DNA of 64,000 nt from Hyphomicrobiales bacterium (GCA_900470095.1 UBZM01000019.1:1-64000), one strand, 5' to 3'; numbered from the stretch's first letter, positions 1 through 8,558 are shown. Numbers and translations are program-made. The notes: generated by a model not told the origin, from the letters alone.

Positions 1-15
1 TTTCGGGCCGATGCC

Positions 16-2253
16 TTAGATGAACAGCGGATCGGTCGCGAACGGCGCGGGCGCCGGGCCGAACAGGAAGTCATCCTGGTCGAGAAAAACCTCCTGCCCA
101 AAGCTCTCGAAGAGCGTGATCTGCCCGCGCTCCGAGGTGATCGTCGTCTGGAAGTCCTCGTTGACGATCGACAGGTCGGAGAACTGCAGGCCGCTGCCGC
201 GCAGGTCGAACAGGTCGGAACCATCCTGGAAGCCGGAGACCGTGTCGCCGAAGACGCTGCCCTCGGTGCTCCAGCGCCCGGTCCCGCTATAGACAAACAG
301 GTCCTGCGCATTGTCGAGATCGAAGCCGAATTCGTCGCGCCCGGCCTCCATCTGGTCGTCGGCCGCACCGCTGATCAGCCGATCCGAGCCAGCTCCCCCG
401 TTCATGCCCGAGCCGACAGCGCCGGCATGCAGCTCGTCATTGCCGGCATCGCCCTGCAGGCTGTTGTCGAAATTGCTGAAGGAGCTGTCGCTGCCGAACA
501 GGACGTCGTCGCCCTCCCCGCCCGAGGCGACCCCGCCGCCATCGCTCGTCGCGAGCGTCAGCCGGTCGTTGCCCGCCTCGCCGAACAGGTTGTCGAAGCC
601 GCCCGGGCCGCCATCGAGGATATCGTCGCCGGCGCCGCCATGGATCTCGTCGCTGCCGCCAAGCCCGGTGACCTGGTCGTTACCGCCGGCGGCGAAGATC
701 CGGTCGTCCTCCGGCGTGCCGGTGATGACGTCATCGCCATTCGTGCCGGCGATGACGAAATCGGTGCTGGTGAAATCGCCGGTCGTAAAGTTCTGCAGGC
801 CAGCGAATTCGACCGTGAAGTCGTCGGCATCGAGCACGCCGTCATCATTGGTGTCGGCCACAAGGAAGGTATTGCCGGCGCGCTGGATATAGCCCAGCTG
901 CGTCAGCTCATCGCCACCGCCTGGCAGGGCCGCGCCGATGCGCGGATTGGCGTTGATCGCCCCGACCCAGGCGAATTCGCTGCCGGAGAGCTGGAGCACA
1001 TCGCCATCGGCCAGACCGGCACGCTGGAAATCGGCGACGAAATCGCGCACCGAGAAGCTCGAATCCGGCTGGAAGGCGCCGGCGTTGAAGTTGAACTGGT
1101 CGTTGCCGGCGCCACCCTCGATCCGGTCGGCGCCTTCTTCGCCTTCCAGCTCGTCGGCGCCTGCTCCGCCGCTCAACTGATCATTGCCCCGGCCGCCGAA
1201 CAATTCGTCGGCGCCTGCGTCGCCGAACATCGCGTCGGAGCCGTTACCGCCAAACATGTCGTCATCGCCGATGCCGCCCGAAAGCGTGTCGGCGCCATCG
1301 TCACCGTCGACATTGTCGTCGCCCGCGCCCCCTGACACCGTATCGTTTCCGTCGCCGCCGGCCAGCACGCCGTCATCGCCGGCGCCGCCGTCGATGATGT
1401 CGTTGCCGGCATCGCCTGTCAGGAAGTCGCGACCTTCGCCGCCATTGATCGTGTCGGCGCCATTGCCGCCCTGGATGCGGTCGATGCCGTCACCGCCATT
1501 CAGGGTATCGGCGCCGTTGCCACCTTCGATGACATCATCGCCGGCACGGCCATTGATCGTATCGTTGCCGCCCAGTCCCAGGATCGTGTCGTTTCCCTGG
1601 GTGCCGTTCAACGTGTCCGCACCATTGGTGCCGGCGATGACGAAGCGCGTGCTGCCGAAATCCGATTGGACCAGGTTGAGCTGGCCGTTCAGGCGGATCG
1701 TGAGATCGCCCACATCATAGCTGCCATTGTCGTTGGTATCGGCCAGCACGAAGGTGTTGCCGCCATTGAATGCGTAGGAGACGGCCGCCAGCCCGTCGCC
1801 ACTGGTCCCGATCGCGCTGCCGAGCGAAGGCATGGCGGCGAGCTGCCCGCCGAAGCTGAAGCGCGTTGCGGGACTGAAGGCGTCGAACTCCAGCGTGTCG
1901 CCGATGGCGTTCCCGGCGCCCTGGAAATCGGTGACGATATCGGTCAGCGCCGCGGTCGAGGTTCCCCCGACCGGGTCCCATTCGAACCTGTCATTGCCGG
2001 CGCCGCCGGTGAGCGTGTCCACGCCCGCGATCTCGAAATTGGAGTCGCCCGCGAGCGTGTCATTGCCGGCGCCGCCTTGCAGCGCGTCGGCGCCGCCGCC
2101 ACCGGCCAATTGATCGTCACCGTCACCGCCTTCAAGCGTATCATTGCCGCCGAAGCCGAGGATGAAATCGGCGCCCGCCAAACCACGGATGAGGTCGGCG
2201 TCTTCCGTGCCAAAGAGAGTGTCATCTCCAGTTGTGCCGTCGATATTGGCCAT
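16..2253 (-). CDS. RTX/hemolysin-type calcium-repeat protein
   Basis: A 745-residue acidic protein made almost entirely of glycine/aspartate nonapeptides of the GGxGxDxLx type, which bind calcium and fold as a beta-roll after type I secretion. Three repeat blocks are separated by two similar spacer modules. Each spacer carries an EF-hand/dockerin-like loop (DTNDNGSYDVGDLT near residue 190, DTNDDGVLDADDFT near 475), so the protein looks internally duplicated. The start was placed at MANIDGTTGDD because GGAG lies about 7 bases upstream; the open frame runs further back without RTX character. There is no N-terminal signal peptide, as expected for a type I substrate, and the C-terminal 60 residues lack repeats. 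No type I exporter genes (ABC, MFP, TolC) adjoin it. No enzymatic domain is visible; adhesion or surface-layer function is inference. Confidence 0.88.
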   Translation of the reverse strand: MANIDGTTGDDTLFGTEDADLIRGLAGADFILGFGGNDTLEGGDGDDQLAGGGGADALQGGAGNDTLAGDSNFEIAGVDTLTGGAGNDRFEWDPVGGTSTAALTDIVTDFQGAGNAIGDTLEFDAFSPATRFSFGGQLAAMPSLGSAIGTSGDGLAAVSYAFNGGNTFVLADTNDNGSYDVGDLTIRLNGQLNLVQSDFGSTRFVIAGTNGADTLNGTQGNDTILGLGGNDTINGRAGDDVIEGGNGADTLNGGDGIDRIQGGNGADTINGGEGRDFLTGDAGNDIIDGGAGDDGVLAGGDGNDTVSGGAGDDNVDGDDGADTLSGGIGDDDMFGGNGSDAMFGDAGADELFGGRGNDQLSGGAGADELEGEEGADRIEGGAGNDQFNFNAGAFQPDSSFSVRDFVADFQRAGLADGDVLQLSGSEFAWVGAINANPRIGAALPGGGDELTQLGYIQRAGNTFLVADTNDDGVLDADDFTVEFAGLQNFTTGDFTSTDFVIAGTNGDDVITGTPEDDRIFAAGGNDQVTGLGGSDEIHGGAGDDILDGGPGGFDNLFGEAGNDRLTLATSDGGGVASGGEGDDVLFGSDSSFSNFDNSLQGDAGNDELHAGAVGSGMNGGAGSDRLISGAADDQMEAGRDEFGFDLDNAQDLFVYSGTGRWSTEGSVFGDTVSGFQDGSDLFDLRGSGLQFSDLSIVNEDFQTTITSERGQITLFESFGQEVFLDQDDFLFGPAPAPFATDPLFI

Positions 2254-2689
2254 GATCCTGCTCCGAATTGGTGGAAATGCCCCCGGGGAGCCCATGGATT
2301 TCTTGGCGGACGGACGCAGATGCCCGCGTCTGGTCTTCATCAACCGTCCGGCCGCGCTGTCACGATCAGGGGGCGCGATCGCCCCCTGGCAACAGCGCTG
2401 CATATCCGAAGCGCGCGTGCGCGAAGCTGACGGGACCTGTCAGCGTAATGTCAGTCTGGAGCGTGTAGGATGGAGAATTGACCTGGTCGAGCCGCAGGAA
2501 TGGACCGCTCCTTCGCTGCCGCCCAGTGGAGGCCCGATCATCCGGCGAATGGACTGTCACCAGCCGCGCGGTACCGGCGCCCTACGGATCTGCTCTCGCG
2601 CGGCGAGATTCGCCCACGCCTTCCGCGAGCCCCTTGGCGGCAAGCTCGTGCCGCCCGACGCGCGCGCCGTCGCACTAGCGGCGATCCGC
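2254..2689. other. Intergenic region without a supported gene
   Basis: About 435 bases between the RTX start and a small membrane gene. Open frames here have neither a convincing ribosome binding site nor recognisable sequence. A short dyad (CTGAC-N6-GTCAG) lies near 2427-2446 and could belong to the RTX promoter, but nothing firm supports this. Confidence 0.4.
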
Positions 2690-2815
2690 TCAATAGCCCA
2701 GCGCGCGGAGCAGGACGATCCGGAACGGATGCGTAAACGCGTAGACCACGAGAATGATCGCGAGCATGACCCCGATCCAGATATGCCGACCGGATCGGGG
2801 CATCTTATCCAGCAC
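2690..2815 (-). CDS. Small single-pass membrane protein (41 aa)
   Basis: A 41-residue reading frame starting GTG (VLDKMPRSGR), with one hydrophobic segment (WIGVMLAIILVVYAF, residues 13-27) and a short tail ending LLRALGY. An alternative start is the ATG at codon 5. It begins 18 bases after the stop of the similar-sized gene at 2834-2947 on the same strand, so the two probably form one transcript. The family is not recognised. The composition (basic N-terminus, one helix, short tail) is that of a genuine small membrane protein rather than a shadow frame. No function is assigned. Confidence 0.5.
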   Translation of the reverse strand: MLDKMPRSGRHIWIGVMLAIILVVYAFTHPFRIVLLRALGY

Positions 2816-2833
2816 CGTGCCGGCGCTTTCCCG

Positions 2834-2947
2834 TCACCGGGTCAGCGGCGCCAACACCGCTGTTGCGAGGATCACGACGATCGCTGTCCGGAACAGAACC
2901 CAGTGACAACGCGTCATCGTCAGGTCGGATCTTGATTGCGCATTCAT
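2834..2947 (-). CDS. Small single-pass membrane protein (37 aa)
   Basis: A 37-residue protein with one hydrophobic segment (FRTAIVVILATAVLAPL) after a polar N-terminus. The ATG is preceded by AGGGAG at a spacing of 6-7 bases, one of the better ribosome binding sites in the region and the main reason to accept so short a gene. It lies just upstream of another tiny membrane gene on the same strand. The product is not recognised. Confidence 0.5.
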   Translation of the reverse strand: MNAQSRSDLTMTRCHWVLFRTAIVVILATAVLAPLTR

Positions 2948-3319
2948 GGGCAACTCCCTCACGCACTCTCAAACGACGGGCGGAGGCTCGCGCCGTTGCC
3001 GGCAAAGGACAAGCAGAAACGCATGAATTCGGCTTGCAGAGGCACAAGTATTCGGCACCAGTTGCTTAAGCGCCACACCTGGGACGCGGTACAAGAATGC
3101 AATCGCAGGTCGATTTCTTGCCGCCCCCTCCCCCCGAATGCCAGGACATTCCGCGAATACTGGAATGACAGCAAGATGGCAGGCGGCGGGCTTCAGAGCA
3201 GCCGGGCCAGAACCGGGGCACGCCCCAACGGCCCCTCGGGCGGCCTCGGCGCGCCCTCTCTTGGACCTTCACAGCACAGACTGGCGCCGCCCGCCAAGGG
3301 CGAGCAGTCTCTGCATCGA
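2948..3319. other. Intergenic region, nothing identified
   Basis: About 370 bases upstream of the small membrane gene pair. No reading frame with a plausible start, no hairpin with a T-tract and no RNA gene were seen. It should contain the promoter of the pair. Confidence 0.4.
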
Positions 3320-3559
3320 TCAGGAGACGACCTTATCCGCCAGATACGACCCCACTCCCCCGCTCACACCGACAAAAGTCATAAACTGTAAAGTCTCCCC
3401 CCGAGACTCGACGTCGAACATAATGAGATACAGCAATGCTAAAGCCAGCATGAATGTTGAACCAAACAGCATCCTGAAGCTCTTCTCATGAGCTATGGCA
3501 AGCGCTCTAAATCTGCTCTCATAAGCTATGAAAAGCGCTCGCAACTTAGCCAACGTCAT
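3320..3559 (-). CDS. Small two-helix membrane protein (79 aa)
   Basis: A 79-residue protein with an amphipathic, basic N-terminal third (residues 1-29), a strong transmembrane segment (GSTFMLALALLYLIMF, about 33-48) and a weaker second hydrophobic stretch near the C-terminus. The chosen ATG (MTLAKLRALF) has GGGGGAG six bases upstream; the frame is open further upstream, but that part overlaps a dispersed repeat. The N-terminus contains two similar heptads (FIAYESRFRALAIAHEKSFR), suggesting a short helical repeat. The family is not recognised and no function is claimed. Confidence 0.55.
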   Translation of the reverse strand: MTLAKLRALFIAYESRFRALAIAHEKSFRMLFGSTFMLALALLYLIMFDVESRGETLQFMTFVGVSGGVGSYLADKVVS

Positions 3560-3575
3560 AATGCTCCCCCAATTT

Positions 3576-3633
3576 CCTGCCCGCAGAACGCCGCGGGCTG
3601 GACGCTGAAGCGCAAGCTTCAGATCATTCCTGC
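3576..3633. repeat. Short dispersed repeat, copy A
   Basis: A 58-base segment that aligns without gaps, at roughly 80% identity by eye, with 4358-4415. Each copy lies upstream of a small minus-strand gene: this one ends 17 bases from the 79-residue membrane gene, and the other lies about 230 bases upstream of the lipoprotein-like gene. Confidence 0.5.
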
Positions 3634-3735
3634 GCGGAACGTCGCTCGGGGCCGCCGAACAGCGCAATCACCGTCGCGACCTTCTCCCTCGTCCCCGACC
3701 TCTGGCCCTTGCGACCACTGTCCCTGCTCGGAGCC

Positions 3736-4128
3736 TCATTTTACATCGACGATGAAAGTACTCTGCCGCGTGCCGCGCCCGCCGCCGTCATTGGTGATGA
3801 AATCATATTTCATAGTGAAGCTGTCCTGCCCGCGAAATCCGGCGCTCGGAATATAGGCCACCAGCCGGCGATCGATCACCTTGCCCTCACAGGGGTGGCC
3901 CTTCTCCGTGATGGGAAATGCCTTTAAAGCCGTCTGCACGCGCCCGTTTGTCGGCCGCGTGGTCAGCGTCGTCTCAGGCGGCTCCCAGCTGTTACAGCCG
4001 GAGACCGAATACATCCCCAATGCAGATACGATGACCGGAGTATTCGCTTTGGTCGTGACCGTGGTTGTGTTGCAGCCCCCTGCGAACAGCGTCAGCGCGG
4101 CGCAGCAGATCAATCGTCCAGAATTCAC
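3736..4128 (-). CDS. Small lipoprotein-like exported protein
   Basis: A 130-residue protein beginning at a GTG with a G-rich Shine-Dalgarno (AGGGGGG) a few bases upstream. The N-terminus is an export signal (LICCAALTLFAGGC). The final cysteine, about residue 19, sits in a near-lipobox (FAGGC, lacking the usual Leu at -3). The mature part contains three cysteines' worth of conserved-looking loops (SGCNSWEPP, GHPCEGKVI) and ends in a beta-rich segment (GFRGQDSFTMKYDF...STFIVDV). That pattern is common in small cadherin/Ig-like bacterial domains. It is probably tethered to the outer membrane or soluble in the periplasm. Function unknown. Confidence 0.6.
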   Translation of the reverse strand: MNSGRLICCAALTLFAGGCNTTTVTTKANTPVIVSALGMYSVSGCNSWEPPETTLTTRPTNGRVQTALKAFPITEKGHPCEGKVIDRRLVAYIPSAGFRGQDSFTMKYDFITNDGGGRGTRQSTFIVDVK

Positions 4129-4658
4129 GTGCCCCCCTGCCCGAAACGGGCGCTTGATTGGATTTCTCGGCGTTACGCCAGATCTAATGCGGCAGGCGGC
4201 GCCACTCGCGCGATCTCGGGGCTCCGGCTCATCAGCCAGACGATACCGCCGGGAATGGCCAAGGCGGTCTGATCGGCATGCTCGGAGCGGCCCGCGCTCA
4301 GATCGCCCGGCGCAGTGCCCTGCGCCCCGCCCGCCTGCTCCGCCATCACCCGAGCCTCCTGCCCGCAAAACGCTTCGGCCTGGATGCTGGATCGCAAGCT
4401 GCAGTTCATTCCTGCAGATGCGCTCATGGGTTGCAAGATCGACCAAGGGCGAGTTGCGAGCTTTTCTCCTCACGTTGCGTCAATGATACAGCCCGCAGGC
4501 AGCAGGAACGCGCCAGGTTTGGTCAAGCCTGCTTTAGGCAGGCCCTCATCTCGATGAAGGCCCGCCGCCCGCGGCAAGTGGCGGGATTGGACGGCAACCG
4601 CGTCGGGATCGGCGTCGCGACGGGGAGTTGCCGCCGACCTGGCAAAGCAGCCGTCAGG
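4129..4658. other. Intergenic region with one repeat copy
   Basis: About 530 bases between the lipoprotein-like gene and the end of the beta-propeller-like gene. It contains the second copy of a 58-base dispersed repeat. No other gene could be supported; the open frames are low-quality and lack ribosome binding sites. Confidence 0.4.
4358..4415. repeat. Short dispersed repeat, copy B
   Basis: Matches 3576-3633 in the same orientation over 58 bases without gaps. The reading frames across the two copies give similar peptides on the minus strand, which shows common ancestry rather than coding function. Confidence 0.5.
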
Positions 4659-5948
4659 TCATGGCCCGACGATCGCCGAGACGTCGATCGCATAGATCTG
4701 CCGCTCATGCTCGTGCATCGAGTCGATGCAGACGGTTCTGCCGTCCTGGCTCCACCGCGGATGCAGGTCGCAGCGGTTCTCCTTTGTCAGCTTCGGGTCG
4801 GCATAGAGGGTGCCGATATCGTAGCGGACGTCGTTGGCGACGTCGTAGAGGATCAGGATCCGCTCATTGCTGACGGGGTCCGGATAGGTGTCGGTCAGCA
4901 GCCAGCGCTGATCGACCGGCGAATAGGTCATGTGCCCGTTTTCGGTGAGCACGCCCTTGCCGACGATGGAGACCAGGGCAGGCTCGGCATCTTCGTAGAG
5001 ATGGTAGTGGATCGCGCCGGCATGCGGCCCCCAGACGATGATGTGACGGTCATCGCGCCAGAGCGGATGGGAGATCTGATATTCGGACTTCTCGTAGTCG
5101 AAGGTGCCGACCGCGGTCGGGTCGAAGTCGTCCTGCAGTTGCGGCAGCGGATGGTCCGAGCACTCCAGCAGCCTGATCGAGCCGCCATCGGGATCCATGG
5201 TGATCAGCCGATGCAGGAAGCAGGTCTCGTCCTCGACGCGCTCGGTCCAGCGATGCAGGAAGAGGATGCGGTTGGAGGACGGGTTGATCGCGATATGGCT
5301 GACCCAGTGGATCGCCTTGTCCATCGACGGGCGGTGGTCCAGCGCCTTCAGATCGGCATAGCTGACGAGCAACCTGGTTTCCCCGGTCTCGAGGTCGAGA
5401 CGGTGGATGCCGTCATCCCCCGGGCAACGCTGCAGGTCGGCGCGGCGCCCGGCAAGACCGGCATAGCCAATCGTCTTGTGGGTGACGTAGAGCCGTTCAT
5501 AGTCGACGGTCAGCGCGTAGCGGCCATTGGGGGCAGCGACATAGATCGGCGTGTCCAACTGGCGCGAGCGGCCGCTGGTGCGGTCGAAGATGACGGAACC
5601 GAAGCCGGGATAGAGGCCGGTGCTTCCATCGGTGCGGATATTATAGATCAGCCTCTCGCTGCGTGCCGCGTCGAGCCATTGCAGCTGGCTGCCCATCTGC
5701 CAGTTCCAGGCCGTCGTGCGGCCGCAGACATGGAACTCGCCGCTGCCTGCCAGGTCGAAATAGCCGATCTCGGCGACGCTGTCGGGCGCGAGCTCGAAAT
5801 CGCGCGCGGTGACGCGGTGCCCGAGCAGGACACGATTCCCTGCGCCCCAATTGGTCTTGTCGTAATAGCCGAAGAAGTGATGGCCGGCGCCGTTGCCGAT
5901 CCGCGAGATCGGACAGGTTCGCGGGATCGGTTGAACCAGACTATGCAT
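4659..5948 (-). CDS. Beta-propeller-like protein, peptide-module partner
   Basis: A 429-residue protein with no signal peptide at the chosen start (MHSLVQPIPRTCP); the longer open frame upstream runs through regulatory DNA. The sequence has many short beta-strand-like segments and Asp-rich turns (FDLAGSGEF, HRLDLETGETRLL, WRDDRHIIVWGPH, HPRWSQDGRTVCID), typical of WD40/TolB or oligogalacturonate-lyase-like propellers. A conserved-looking motif GHHFFGYYDKTNW lies near residue 25. It is convergent with nothing and divergent from the LysR gene at 6133. Its upstream region is a diverged duplicate of the one before the peptide-binding-protein gene at 14173, which ties it to the transporter. Whether it is a sensor, lyase or peptidase is open; no catalytic triad is obvious. 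Confidence 0.6.
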   Translation of the reverse strand: MHSLVQPIPRTCPISRIGNGAGHHFFGYYDKTNWGAGNRVLLGHRVTARDFELAPDSVAEIGYFDLAGSGEFHVCGRTTAWNWQMGSQLQWLDAARSERLIYNIRTDGSTGLYPGFGSVIFDRTSGRSRQLDTPIYVAAPNGRYALTVDYERLYVTHKTIGYAGLAGRRADLQRCPGDDGIHRLDLETGETRLLVSYADLKALDHRPSMDKAIHWVSHIAINPSSNRILFLHRWTERVEDETCFLHRLITMDPDGGSIRLLECSDHPLPQLQDDFDPTAVGTFDYEKSEYQISHPLWRDDRHIIVWGPHAGAIHYHLYEDAEPALVSIVGKGVLTENGHMTYSPVDQRWLLTDTYPDPVSNERILILYDVANDVRYDIGTLYADPKLTKENRCDLHPRWSQDGRTVCIDSMHEHERQIYAIDVSAIVGP

Positions 5949-5976
5949 CGGCGTCACTTGTGCTCTCGAGAGATCC

Positions 5977-6100
5977 GGGCGGAGCGCCGCCCGTAGCGGT
6001 TGCTTCCGCCGAACCGGCGAAGCGAACAGGCGCCGAGAATATGGGTTCGGGGGAATACGAAAAATTCTTTTTTGAAACGTCTTTATACAGAAATGATATA
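5977..6100 (-). promoter_or_regulatory. Duplicated regulatory region, copy A
   Basis: About 124 bases between the divergent propeller and LysR genes. They match 14278-14399 at both ends and in part of the middle. On the coordinate-low side is a 17-base element identical in both copies, able to form the hairpin GGGCGG-AGCG-CCGCCC. On the high side is an AT-rich block (6053-6100) with the dyad TAT-N9-ATA at 6084-6098. Read on the minus strand, the promoter-like block precedes the leader hairpin, which is 29 bases from the propeller start. It is a candidate binding site for the adjacent LysR protein. Confidence 0.6.
6072..6100 (+). promoter_or_regulatory. Candidate sigma-70 promoter for the LysR gene
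   Basis: TTGAAA at 6072-6077 and GATATA at 6095-6100 are separated by 17 bases, directly upstream of the LysR gene (start 6133). The dyad TAT-N9-ATA overlaps the spacer and -10 box, as expected for an autoregulated LysR promoter. Confidence 0.5.
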
Positions 6101-6132
6101 TGCCGACGCAGGCGTATGGGAGGACAAATTTC

Positions 6133-7011
6133 ATGGGCAGGCCACTGAATTTCCAGCAGATTCAGGTTTTCAAGACGGTGATGGAAACCGGCACGACGAC
6201 CAAGGCCGCGATCGCGCTCAACACCACCCAGCCTTCGATCAGCCGCAAGCTCGCCGACCTGCAACAGGCCACCGGCGTGCAGCTCTTCGAGCTCCATCAC
6301 GGGCGGCTGCGCCCGACACGCGAAGGGCGCCATCTCTACCAGTCGGTCCGCAAGCATTTCGAAGGGCTCGCGAAGATCGAAACCGTGGTCGGCATCCTCC
6401 GGAAATCGGGTGCAGGCGTGCTGCGCATCGGGAGTACGCCGACGCTCGCCACGGGGCTGCTGCCGAAGGTGATCGAGCGCTTCATGCAGCGCTTCCCCGG
6501 CACCTTCATCAGCCTGCAGACCGTGCCGACGCCCCAGCTCGAGGAACACCTGCGCCAGGAGCTGATCGACCTCGCCCTCACGACCGGGGCGATGGATACG
6601 GCGTTGTTTCAATGCTCGACGATCGCCCGGGCCAAGGCCGTCTGCATCGTGCCCCACGACCATGAACTCGCGCGCCTGCCCTCGGTCGATCTCGACACGC
6701 TCCAGCGCTTCAGGCTGATCCTGCTCAACGACTCCGACAACATCGTCATCCGGATGCGCGAACTGCTGGGCGAGAACGGCTATCCCGAGGATGTCGCGGT
6801 GGAAACCAATTCGTCGATCACCATCTGCGCGCTCGTCGCCGCGGGCGTCGGGATCGGCGTCGTCAATCCCTTCATCGCCAATACGTTCTCGGGACAGTTC
6901 GCGATCAAGGACCTGAACCCGCCCATCCCGGTCGAGGTGTTGCTGGCGCAATCGATCACCATGGCTCCGTCCATGCTGACCAAGGCCTTTTCCGAGATGC
7001 TTGTGTCATAG
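6133..7011 (+). CDS. LysR-family transcriptional regulator of peptide module
   Basis: A 292-residue LysR regulator. The N-terminal helix-turn-helix is clear (TTTKAAIALNTTQPSISRKLADLQ, residues about 20-43), followed by a linker helix and a substrate-binding domain from about residue 90 (LRIGSTPTLATGLLPKVIERF). The ATG at 6133 has GGAGG at an 8-base spacing. It is transcribed divergently from the propeller gene and converges on the S41 peptidase gene, 29 bases away. Because near-copies of its upstream region lie before both the propeller and the binding-protein genes, it is the natural candidate regulator of the whole module. The inducer is unknown; a peptide or amino acid is inferred. Confidence 0.88.
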   Translation: MGRPLNFQQIQVFKTVMETGTTTKAAIALNTTQPSISRKLADLQQATGVQLFELHHGRLRPTREGRHLYQSVRKHFEGLAKIETVVGILRKSGAGVLRIGSTPTLATGLLPKVIERFMQRFPGTFISLQTVPTPQLEEHLRQELIDLALTTGAMDTALFQCSTIARAKAVCIVPHDHELARLPSVDLDTLQRFRLILLNDSDNIVIRMRELLGENGYPEDVAVETNSSITICALVAAGVGIGVVNPFIANTFSGQFAIKDLNPPIPVEVLLAQSITMAPSMLTKAFSEMLVS

Positions 7012-7040
7012 GCCCCGGCATCGTCGCGCGATGCCGGGCG

Positions 7041-8483
7041 TCATGCCGCTTTCGGCCTGTCCCGGCGTGCCATGGCCATGACGCGGTCGAGGATCGTATC
7101 GGTTTCGCCGAGCCAATCCGACATCCGGGCTTCCATGGCGATGTCGGGAGCGATGCCGAAGCCGTCATACATCTCGCCGCTCTTCTGGAAGGAGGCCATT
7201 GTCGACAGTCGCACCCTGATGCGGCTCTGCGGCAGCAGGAACGGGATGCTGTTGCCGCTGCGCCCGTTGCTGGCCGAGCCGACCAGCGTAACGTTCCGCC
7301 AGCCCTTGAAGGTCGACACGAAGATGTCGCCGGCGCTGCCGACGCCCCAGTCCATCAGGACATAGACCGGCCGGTCATAGTGCGGCTTGCCGGTAACCGC
7401 GCGCAGCACCCCGAAATACCAGTCGGTGAAGTCGTCGTCCGGCACCTGCCATTGCGGCTCGAACCCGGCAAGAAGCGCCTCGAGCGCCATCCTGTCGGTG
7501 GCAGGAAGGCCCGGATCGGCCCGATAGGACATCGCCTTGTCATCGACCTTGAGGAGGTCGATGAGGCTCTCCAGCGGGGTCTCCGCCGGGGCCCGCAGCC
7601 TCGCAACATTATGGATATAGGGGCCGTCTTCCGGCGTCATGAAATAGGGAAAGAGCGCCGACAGGCATTCCCGCGTACCGCCACCACATTGCCGCGCATC
7701 GATGATCAGGGCATCCGTGTCGCGCAGCGGCGCCATCAGTTCGTCGATGCGTGCGGCCAGCGCGCTGTCGTTCTGGGAATGGATGCGGAGATAGCCGATA
7801 TTCCCCGGCCGGATGCCGCTTTCGGTCGGCAGCGGCAACAACGGCCCGGGCGCCATCTGCGCCGCCGCGACGGGCACCATGACCGTTCTGACCGAATGAT
7901 TGCTCGCGTCGCAGAGCTCGAATGCGATGTTCGGCTCAGCCGGCAGTCCAAGCTCCCGGCGCATATAGCTGACACGGCGCAGCAGCCGCAGGCTGCGGGC
8001 GAGGCGTTGCGAGCGCGAGGCGTAGGGGCCGCTCGTGATGTCGCCGGCTCGCTCCAGCCATTGGAAGAACGGCAGGCCGTCGATGGACCTGACGAATGGA
8101 TGCTCGCCATCGAGCAGGCGCCGCGTGTCCGGATCATAGGCAAAGGCCAGGTTGTGTTCGATGCCGATCGCGACCGGGCTGTAGCCATCCGGCAGGACCT
8201 GCATCCAGTCGACGACCTGGGCATGTGAATCGCCGAGATGCTGGACGAGCTTCTGGACCTGGAGCGTGAGATTGCGGACCGAGACCCGTTCCGGAAGCCG
8301 CTCAGCCATGGCGTCGATGGCCCGTTCATAGGGATAGCCGACGGCCGCCACATAGGAATGGCGGGTGCGAATGATCTCCCGCAACGTTTCCAGGTCGGCC
8401 CGGGCCTCCTCGGCGGCGATCAGTCGTTCAAGCGGGCCCGGCTCGACGAGGCGGTTGTTCAGGAAGGCTGCGAAGGCGGTCAT
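7041..8483 (-). CDS. S41-family (C-terminal processing type) peptidase
   Basis: A 480-residue protein with the S41 serine-peptidase core in its second half. The segment LIIDARQCGGG is the typical strand and loop. The nucleophile is the Ser near residue 383 in GVGSAGDIF, and the later GFGIAPDI is typical of the family. No signal peptide is seen, so a cytoplasmic location and peptide degradation after uptake are inferred. It is the last gene of the run binding protein, two permeases, two ATPases, peptidase, 75 bases after the second ATPase gene. The start MTAFAAF was chosen over an in-frame TTG three codons earlier. No tricorn-like repeats or PDZ domain are evident. Confidence 0.78.
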   Translation of the reverse strand: MTAFAAFLNNRLVEPGPLERLIAAEEARADLETLREIIRTRHSYVAAVGYPYERAIDAMAERLPERVSVRNLTLQVQKLVQHLGDSHAQVVDWMQVLPDGYSPVAIGIEHNLAFAYDPDTRRLLDGEHPFVRSIDGLPFFQWLERAGDITSGPYASRSQRLARSLRLLRRVSYMRRELGLPAEPNIAFELCDASNHSVRTVMVPVAAAQMAPGPLLPLPTESGIRPGNIGYLRIHSQNDSALAARIDELMAPLRDTDALIIDARQCGGGTRECLSALFPYFMTPEDGPYIHNVARLRAPAETPLESLIDLLKVDDKAMSYRADPGLPATDRMALEALLAGFEPQWQVPDDDFTDWYFGVLRAVTGKPHYDRPVYVLMDWGVGSAGDIFVSTFKGWRNVTLVGSASNGRSGNSIPFLLPQSRIRVRLSTMASFQKSGEMYDGFGIAPDIAMEARMSDWLGETDTILDRVMAMARRDRPKAA

Positions 8484-8558
8484 GCAATCCAACTGTTCTG
8501 ACGGTCGACTTCATTGATGGGCTTTGGCGATCGCGGGCGTGTCTGCGCCGGCAGCCTT

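Noticed and set aside
427..1335. Plus-strand frame opposite the RTX gene
   Set aside because: It mirrors the repetitive RTX sequence; its apparent repeats follow from the calcium-binding repeats on the other strand.
2144..2935. Plus-strand frame across the RTX promoter region
   Set aside because: No ribosome binding site, overlaps the start of the RTX gene, and conflicts with the better supported small membrane genes.
4278..5996. Long plus-strand frame opposite the beta-propeller-like gene
   Set aside because: Antisense artefact: no ribosome binding site and no protein-like domain pattern, whereas the minus frame has beta-propeller-like features.
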